Positions 6,607-9,246 of a stretch of 9,246 nucleotides of DNA are shown here, piece after piece; the stretch's first letter is position 1, and every line of letters starts with the position of its first letter. The stretch covers positions 1 to 9,246 of the forward strand of contig JAOTWK010000115.1 in NCBI GenBank assembly GCA_029862935.1. Direction: 5' to 3'. The notes beneath the pieces are model-generated. The model was given only the letters and a program-made list of their open reading frames with translations. It had not been told where the DNA came from and ran no database searches. The stretch is from Gemmatimonadota bacterium. Lineage in GTDB: Bacteria; Gemmatimonadota; Gemmatimonadetes; Gemmatimonadales; GWC2-71-9. Position numbers and translations under genes: made by a program.

Positions 6607-6666
6607 TGAAGGGTCCCTGATCTGATCGGTGATCCACCCATGCCTCTTGAGACAGGGATCCCTTCA
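6607..6666. repeat. 13-bp inverted repeat with single-base bulge
   Basis: TGAAGGGTCCCTG (6607-6619) is complementary to CAGGGATCCCTTCA (6653-6666) except for one extra A in the right arm. The 33-nt loop contains two GATC tetramers 3 nt apart. The role is unknown. Confidence 0.5.
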
Positions 6667-6680
6667 CCCGGGGATCCTAG

Positions 6681-6702
6681 TGTCAAGCATTTGTCCTTGA
6701 CA
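6681..6702. promoter_or_regulatory. 7-bp palindrome overlapping a TTGACA hexamer, possible operator/promoter
   Basis: TGTCAAG (6681-6687) and CTTGACA (6696-6702) are exact reverse complements 8 nt apart. The right arm contains TTGACA, a perfect -35-like hexamer, followed by AT-rich DNA with TATAC strings but none at the standard 17-nt spacing. It lies about 95 nt before the DUF1499 gene. It could be an operator over a weak promoter, or the terminal hairpin of a lost element. Confidence 0.35.
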
Positions 6703-6797
6703 TTCTTTATACAGCTATACATCTTTACGACGGGAAACGGGTAATGACCCAATTTAAGTCTAATCGTAGCAATACCTTAGTAGCTAAATAGCCTACG

Positions 6798-7292
6798 ATG
6801 CATCGGAAAGGCCGACGCCATCGCATGACAGCCGGAATCGTGGTTGCGCTCGTTGTCGTCCTCGGGGTGGGGGGGATCGCCGCCGTCGTGCTTCAGGTGG
6901 ACGATTGGCGGCGGGACCTGACGACCAACGTTGCTGAGACTTCGCGGGACGCCTCCGATCCGCTCATGCGGCCAATCCGGACCGATCGGCTGGTAGGGAG
7001 CACTGCTCGTGCGGTGCGGCGTGCGGCGGGCGGGCTCCGCGGCTGGAGGTTTGTCGGAGACTCAGACGTGGAGGACGGGATCGAGCTTCGCTTTGTCCGT
7101 GTGACCAAGTGGTTTCGCTTCACCGACGACATCCGTGTCACCGTCGAAGACCGCGGCGTCGATCGGCTCATTCACGTGCATTCCGCGTCCCGTATTGGTG
7201 GGGCGGACCTCGGCCAGAACCCTCGAAACATCCGGGAGTTGACCCGGGCGCTCCGAGAGCTCGTTCGAGACGGTAGCGCGACGCCTTACTGA
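6798..7292 (+). CDS. Membrane-anchored DUF1499 family protein
   Basis: A 164-residue protein with a very basic N-terminus (MHRKGRRHR) and one transmembrane helix at about 12-33 (GIVVALVVVLGVGGIAAVVL). The rest is a DUF1499 domain. Landmarks are DPLMRPIRTDRL (54-65), GWRFVGDSD (82-90), RVTKWFRFTDDIRV (101-114) and SASRIGGADLGQNPRNIREL (129-148); the S-R-x-G-x-x-DLG-x-N-x-x-R/N-I pattern is characteristic of the family. DUF1499 proteins are usually exported or membrane-bound and have no established function. ATG 6798 is used because it gives the full basic n-region, although no Shine-Dalgarno sequence is visible. An internal ATG at residue 10 also lacks one at the right distance. The gene stands alone after a long intergenic region and converges with the minus-strand genes. 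Confidence 0.9.
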   Translation: MHRKGRRHRMTAGIVVALVVVLGVGGIAAVVLQVDDWRRDLTTNVAETSRDASDPLMRPIRTDRLVGSTARAVRRAAGGLRGWRFVGDSDVEDGIELRFVRVTKWFRFTDDIRVTVEDRGVDRLIHVHSASRIGGADLGQNPRNIRELTRALRELVRDGSATPY

Positions 7293-7389
7293 GCGATCGG
7301 TGTGCCCGGCAGCATGGTGCGAGGCTCGCTTCCCGCGAGGCAGAGCGAGTGTGTTGCACGAGTGGGATCAGCGGGATCGAGCACCTCGC

Positions 7390-7407
7390 GCTGCGGCTCC
7401 GCGCAGC
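7390..7407. terminator. GC hairpin between convergent genes, possible bidirectional terminator
   Basis: GCTGCG (7390-7395) and CGCAGC (7402-7407) pair around a 6-nt loop, in the 186-nt gap between the stop codons at 7292 and 7479. The plus side is followed by a mildly pyrimidine-rich stretch (CTCTTTCCTT) rather than a true T tract. Confidence 0.3.
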
Positions 7408-7478
7408 TCGGGCGGCTCTTTCCTTGTCGCGTTCAACTGACCAAGCCTGGCCATGCGCGGGTGATCGAGCCCTCTACC

Positions 7479-8258
7479 TCAGAATCTCTCGAGATACTCA
7501 GGTGGCGGGGCAAAGAGCGATAGATCGGGACGCTCATTGCTTCCTTTGAGAGACACCATTTCGTAACGAACTCGACCGCCGCCGGTAACCGCCCAGCGTG
7601 GTACACGGAGATTGCCGAACCGCTGCAGAGGGCCGAAGCTATAGCTGTACTGGGTTGTCGCCCAGACCACCGGCTCCTTTCTCGTGTTGAGCAGGATCCA
7701 ACCGTGGACCTCGTCGTCTGGGCCTCGGATCTCGAGCCCGGTGGTGCCCGGCATATTCCTGATTGGACCGAACTGGACATGGTAGTCGCTATCGCCTCGG
7801 GCAACGGCTCTCGCTATCCGGTAGATGCTGTACGGAGCGCGCTCCATAGCGTTGGCGTATGCCTGATCGCTGGCGTACGAGAATTCCCCGTTGATGATGT
7901 TCCAGTATCGATGCTCCGGGCTGTACGCTCGGACCCTGCGGTACACCTCACTGTCCATTGTGACGTATGAACGTGGCCCTGTTAGATCGAGGATCTCGTT
8001 CTCCACGTAGATATCGGGGCGACTGAAGATGTCCCACTCGTGGACGAAGTGAACACTCTCGAGTTCACGCCAGATGGCCAGGCCGCCCATCGCTCGGACC
8101 ATCTCTTCGGCGTCTGCAATCGCAGCGGGATCTCCACGGACCCCGGATGGTTCTTGCGCCGCTAGATACGAGTCTGATGACAGGGCGAGGCAGAGCAGTG
8201 TGCTGAAGAAGCCGAGAGTGCGCCTCCGTCGTGTCGTCCTCAGGAGAAGACAAGTCAT
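7479..8258 (-). CDS. Secreted protein of unknown function, possibly LolA-like fold
   Basis: A 259-residue protein. ATG at 8258 is chosen over GTG 8279 because GGGAG (8270-8266) lies 7 nt upstream and the product then starts with a normal signal peptide: RRRR at 10-13, hydrophobic 15-27, cleavage near A34-Q35. The mature part begins with an acidic helix-like stretch (AIADAEEMVRAMGG, 46-59). It continues with alternating beta-type segments such as WILLNTRKEPVVWATTQY (187-204) and GRVRYEMVSL (228-237), and ends in PPPEYLERF. An N-terminal helix then a long antiparallel sheet resembles LolA-type lipoprotein-carrier folds, but no signature motif is visible, so this is only a suggestion. The mature part has no cysteines. 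The gene lies downstream of a degenerate attC-like repeat on the same strand; whether it belongs to the cassette array is unresolved. Confidence 0.85.
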   Translation of the reverse strand: MTCLLLRTTRRRRTLGFFSTLLCLALSSDSYLAAQEPSGVRGDPAAIADAEEMVRAMGGLAIWRELESVHFVHEWDIFSRPDIYVENEILDLTGPRSYVTMDSEVYRRVRAYSPEHRYWNIINGEFSYASDQAYANAMERAPYSIYRIARAVARGDSDYHVQFGPIRNMPGTTGLEIRGPDDEVHGWILLNTRKEPVVWATTQYSYSFGPLQRFGNLRVPRWAVTGGGRVRYEMVSLKGSNERPDLSLFAPPPEYLERF

Positions 8259-8279
8259 GGTGCTACTCCCTTCGTTCAC

Positions 8280-8441
8280 GCTAGCCCTTGATCAGTGCCA
8301 AGCCAGCCGGGAAGAAGCTCCTACTGTGCACCGGACACTGGGCGTTGGTCGAGGAAGCTTGGGCCAGCAACAGGCCGAGCAGTACACTGACGGTCAAGGC
8401 TGGGGACGCATTGGCCTGGCAGCTTCAGGCGCGTGCTAGGC
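8280..8441 (-). other. Degenerate attC-like inverted repeat after the acetyltransferase gene
   Basis: The acetyltransferase stop TAG lies inside GCCTAGC (minus strand, 8441-8435), where an intact cassette would have GCCTAAC. The far end carries GCTAGC (8280-8285). Between them, CTTGATCAGTGCCAAGCC (8287-8304) pairs imperfectly with GGCCTGGCAGCTTCAGG (8413-8429), and CCAGCC (8303-8308) pairs exactly with GGCTGG (8398-8403). Size (about 160 nt), position and symmetry fit attC, but the conserved AAC/GTT triplets are changed to AGC/GCT. It is probably inactive or strongly diverged. Confidence 0.45.
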
Positions 8442-8957
8442 CGTTTCATTGATGCGGTATTCAAGCTCAATCTCGTCCCGCATTGGGATGCCATCGGCGG
8501 AGACGAGCGGCAGCGACGGCTTCAGCCTGCGCGAGTGCTCCAAAGCTCCGCGATGCACGGCGACCAACTCGTATCCACGCCTCTGATAGAACCCAAGGGC
8601 TTGGAGGTTGTCATTCGTGGTGATAAGCCACAGTCTCGAACATCCTGTCTTCAAAGCTACGGCCTTGACCGCATCGAGCAGAGCTGTTCCCACGCCCACT
8701 CCCTGGGAGACACTGTTGAGCGTGATGACTTCGCATTCGCGATGTTGAACCGAGTAGGTCACGAGGCCAACGTTGTGGCCTGATGGGTGAACAGCGACAA
8801 AACCAGAGAGCTCATGGGGATGGTAGATGGCGCCATGAGCAACGACGTAGTCCGCCCCCCAATGCTCCTTGGCAAACTGGACGACCCAGTCTCGGTCACT
8901 GTCTTCAAGTGCCCGGACTACGAAGCTACACACGGTCGACATGGCGGTCCTGCCTAA
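8281..8957 (-). mobile_element. Integron gene cassette carrying a GNAT acetyltransferase
   Basis: On the minus strand the unit runs from the G/TT cut position of the attC at 8952-9094, through one gene with a 9-nt leader, to the degenerate attC-like site at 8280-8441. One gene, a very short leader and a stop codon inside the terminal box are the standard cassette layout. The left boundary is uncertain because that site is degenerate. Confidence 0.6.
8436..8942 (-). CDS. GNAT family N-acetyltransferase, integron cassette gene
   Basis: A 168-residue single-domain acetyltransferase expected to move an acetyl group from acetyl-CoA to an amine in the cytoplasm; the substrate is unknown. The acetyl-CoA pyrophosphate-binding motif is QGVGVGTAL (80-88), fitting Q/RxxGxG/A. 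Strand beta-4 precedes it (CEVITLNSV, 70-78), and the later conserved segment is TTNDNLQALGFYQRRGYELV (108-127), with the usual Asn and FYxxxGY. There is no signal peptide. The ATG at 8942 lies 9 nt after an attC GTTAGGC box on the same strand, and AGGA within that leader is the only ribosome-binding site. Its TAG stop falls in the GCCTAGC of the next attC-like repeat. GNAT proteins are among the commonest cassette-encoded families. A resistance or detoxification role is possible, but nothing in the sequence specifies it. Confidence 0.92.
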   Translation of the reverse strand: MSTVCSFVVRALEDSDRDWVVQFAKEHWGADYVVAHGAIYHPHELSGFVAVHPSGHNVGLVTYSVQHRECEVITLNSVSQGVGVGTALLDAVKAVALKTGCSRLWLITTNDNLQALGFYQRRGYELVAVHRGALEHSRRLKPSLPLVSADGIPMRDEIELEYRINETA

Positions 8958-9094
8958 CTCTGTCGTCCATCAGCTGCCGGCGACTCTTCAAGATGCGCAC
9001 CGGCACGTAACGTAGCATGTGCCGCCCATCCGCATAAACGAAATGCTTCCTTTGAAAACGTACGCGCCCGGCAGTCTGCATGGACTTGTTAGGC
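8952..9094 (-). other. attC recombination site
   Basis: Read on the minus strand, the site opens with R'' GCCTAAC (9094-9088) and closes with R' GTTAGGC (8958-8952), 143 nt in all. Inside the boxes, GTCCAT, CAG and CTGCCGG (8965-8980, plus strand) pair with CCGGCAG, CTG and ATGGAC (9068-9085). Two single bases stay unpaired on one side only (T9075 and C9079 on the plus strand). Boxes plus arms make 23 bp, and the asymmetric extrahelical bases are a hallmark of attC hairpins. The TAA of the upstream cassette gene lies in R'', and the next gene starts 9 nt after R'. Confidence 0.85.
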
Positions 9095-9246
9095 GCCAGC
9101 CGTTTGACCGTTGACTCCTCGAAGCATGTATAGGCCAAGTACCGGAACGGGCATCCCAAGGAGCAGGATGATCATCCAGGCCGACGTCGTTTCCTCGAAT
9201 CCCGCAACGCCAACTGCTCGCGCACCCACGTAGGCGTTGAGTAGGA
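9089..9246 (-). CDS. C-terminal end of a membrane protein, integron cassette gene, truncated by window
   Basis: Only the last 51 residues are in the window, from 9244 down to the TAA at 9091-9089; the start lies beyond the right edge. The fragment starts LLNAYVGARAVGV and contains a hydrophobic segment, WMIILLLGMPVPVLGLYML (residues 23-41), before a short polar tail, NGQTAGA. It is therefore probably the last transmembrane helix of a small membrane protein, a frequent type of cassette product. The TAA is inside the GCCTAAC box of the adjoining attC, which supports both the reading frame and the cassette assignment. The family cannot be named from this fragment. Confidence 0.6.
   Translation of the reverse strand, partial: LLNAYVGARAVGVAGFEETTSAWMIILLLGMPVPVLGLYMLRGVNGQTAGA

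Larger units (their letters stand above)
6421..6797. other. 377-nt intergenic region with several inverted repeats, no convincing gene
   Basis: Open frames exist on the minus strand here (for example 6470-6667 and 6459-6752) but have no ribosome-binding site or recognisable motif. The left half is GC-rich and contains a 7-bp hairpin and a larger bulged hairpin. The right half (about 6680-6797) is AT-rich and holds a small palindrome, a TTGACA hexamer and the TAGCTAAATAGCC block, so it is the likely promoter region for the DUF1499 gene. Confidence 0.5.

Noticed and set aside
6697..6721. A full sigma-70 promoter from TTGACA plus a nearby TATACA.
   Set aside because: The TATACA is only 13 nt from the TTGACA and no good -10 lies at 16-18 nt, so only a tentative regulatory site is listed.
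6459..6752. Minus-strand open frames of 97 and 65 residues in the 377-nt gap, considered as a transposase fragment or small gene.
   Set aside because: No ribosome-binding site, domain or terminal repeats could be supported; the inverted repeats explain part of the sequence better.
7431..7437. GTTCAAC, matching the R'' consensus RYYYAAC, between the convergent genes.
   Set aside because: No R' partner at a suitable distance and no stop codon inside the box.

Overview
The window is GC-rich bacterial DNA with ten protein-coding genes (two cut by the window ends) and one gene remnant. There are no rRNA, tRNA, CRISPR or phage genes. At least five proteins begin with a signal peptide, and four of these (positions 3, 1727, 4790 and, on the minus strand, 8258) have Ala-Gln at the predicted cleavage site (…IAQ, …GAQ, …DAQ, …AAQ). 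That habit, with a periplasmic D-aminoacylase beside a serine beta-lactamase-like protein, suggests a Gemmatimonadota-type or similar soil/aquatic Gram-negative genome. This taxonomic reading is an inference.

Positions 1-4337 (plus strand): a 5'-truncated exported D-aminoacylase-type amidohydrolase is followed after 26 nt by an exported LACTB-like penicillin-binding/beta-lactamase-fold protein. In the latter, the catalytic Lys of SxxK reads Met and the second-motif Tyr reads Phe. After about 107 nt comes a tiny one-helix membrane protein with a very strong Shine-Dalgarno sequence. It overlaps by GTGA the start of an exported protein made of seven repeats of about 51 residues, probably a seven-bladed beta-propeller.

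Positions 4338-4789: no intact gene. A minus-strand remnant (4419-4601) ends with its TAA inside GCCTAAC, the form of an integron attC R'' box. It carries an internal TAG and has lost its 5' end, which is abutted by a 10-bp inverted repeat.

Positions 4790-7292 (plus strand): an exported four-cysteine protein of unknown function, whose signal peptide appears to contain a one-base frameshift; an exported protein with an Asp-rich calcium-binding-type repeat and a Cys-rich C-terminus; a 377-nt spacer with several inverted repeats; and a membrane-anchored DUF1499 protein.

Positions 7293-9246 (minus strand): a secreted protein of unknown function, then a stretch of integron cassette array. A GNAT acetyltransferase starts 9 nt after a well-formed attC site (8952-9094: GCCTAAC/GTTAGGC boxes, 23 paired bases, two extrahelical bases). 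Upstream is the C-terminus of another cassette gene whose TAA lies inside that attC. A degenerate attC-like inverted repeat (8280-8441) follows the acetyltransferase. The cassette array and its decayed outlier at 4419 are the most notable system here. No integrase gene lies in the window; if one exists, I would expect it beyond the right edge.
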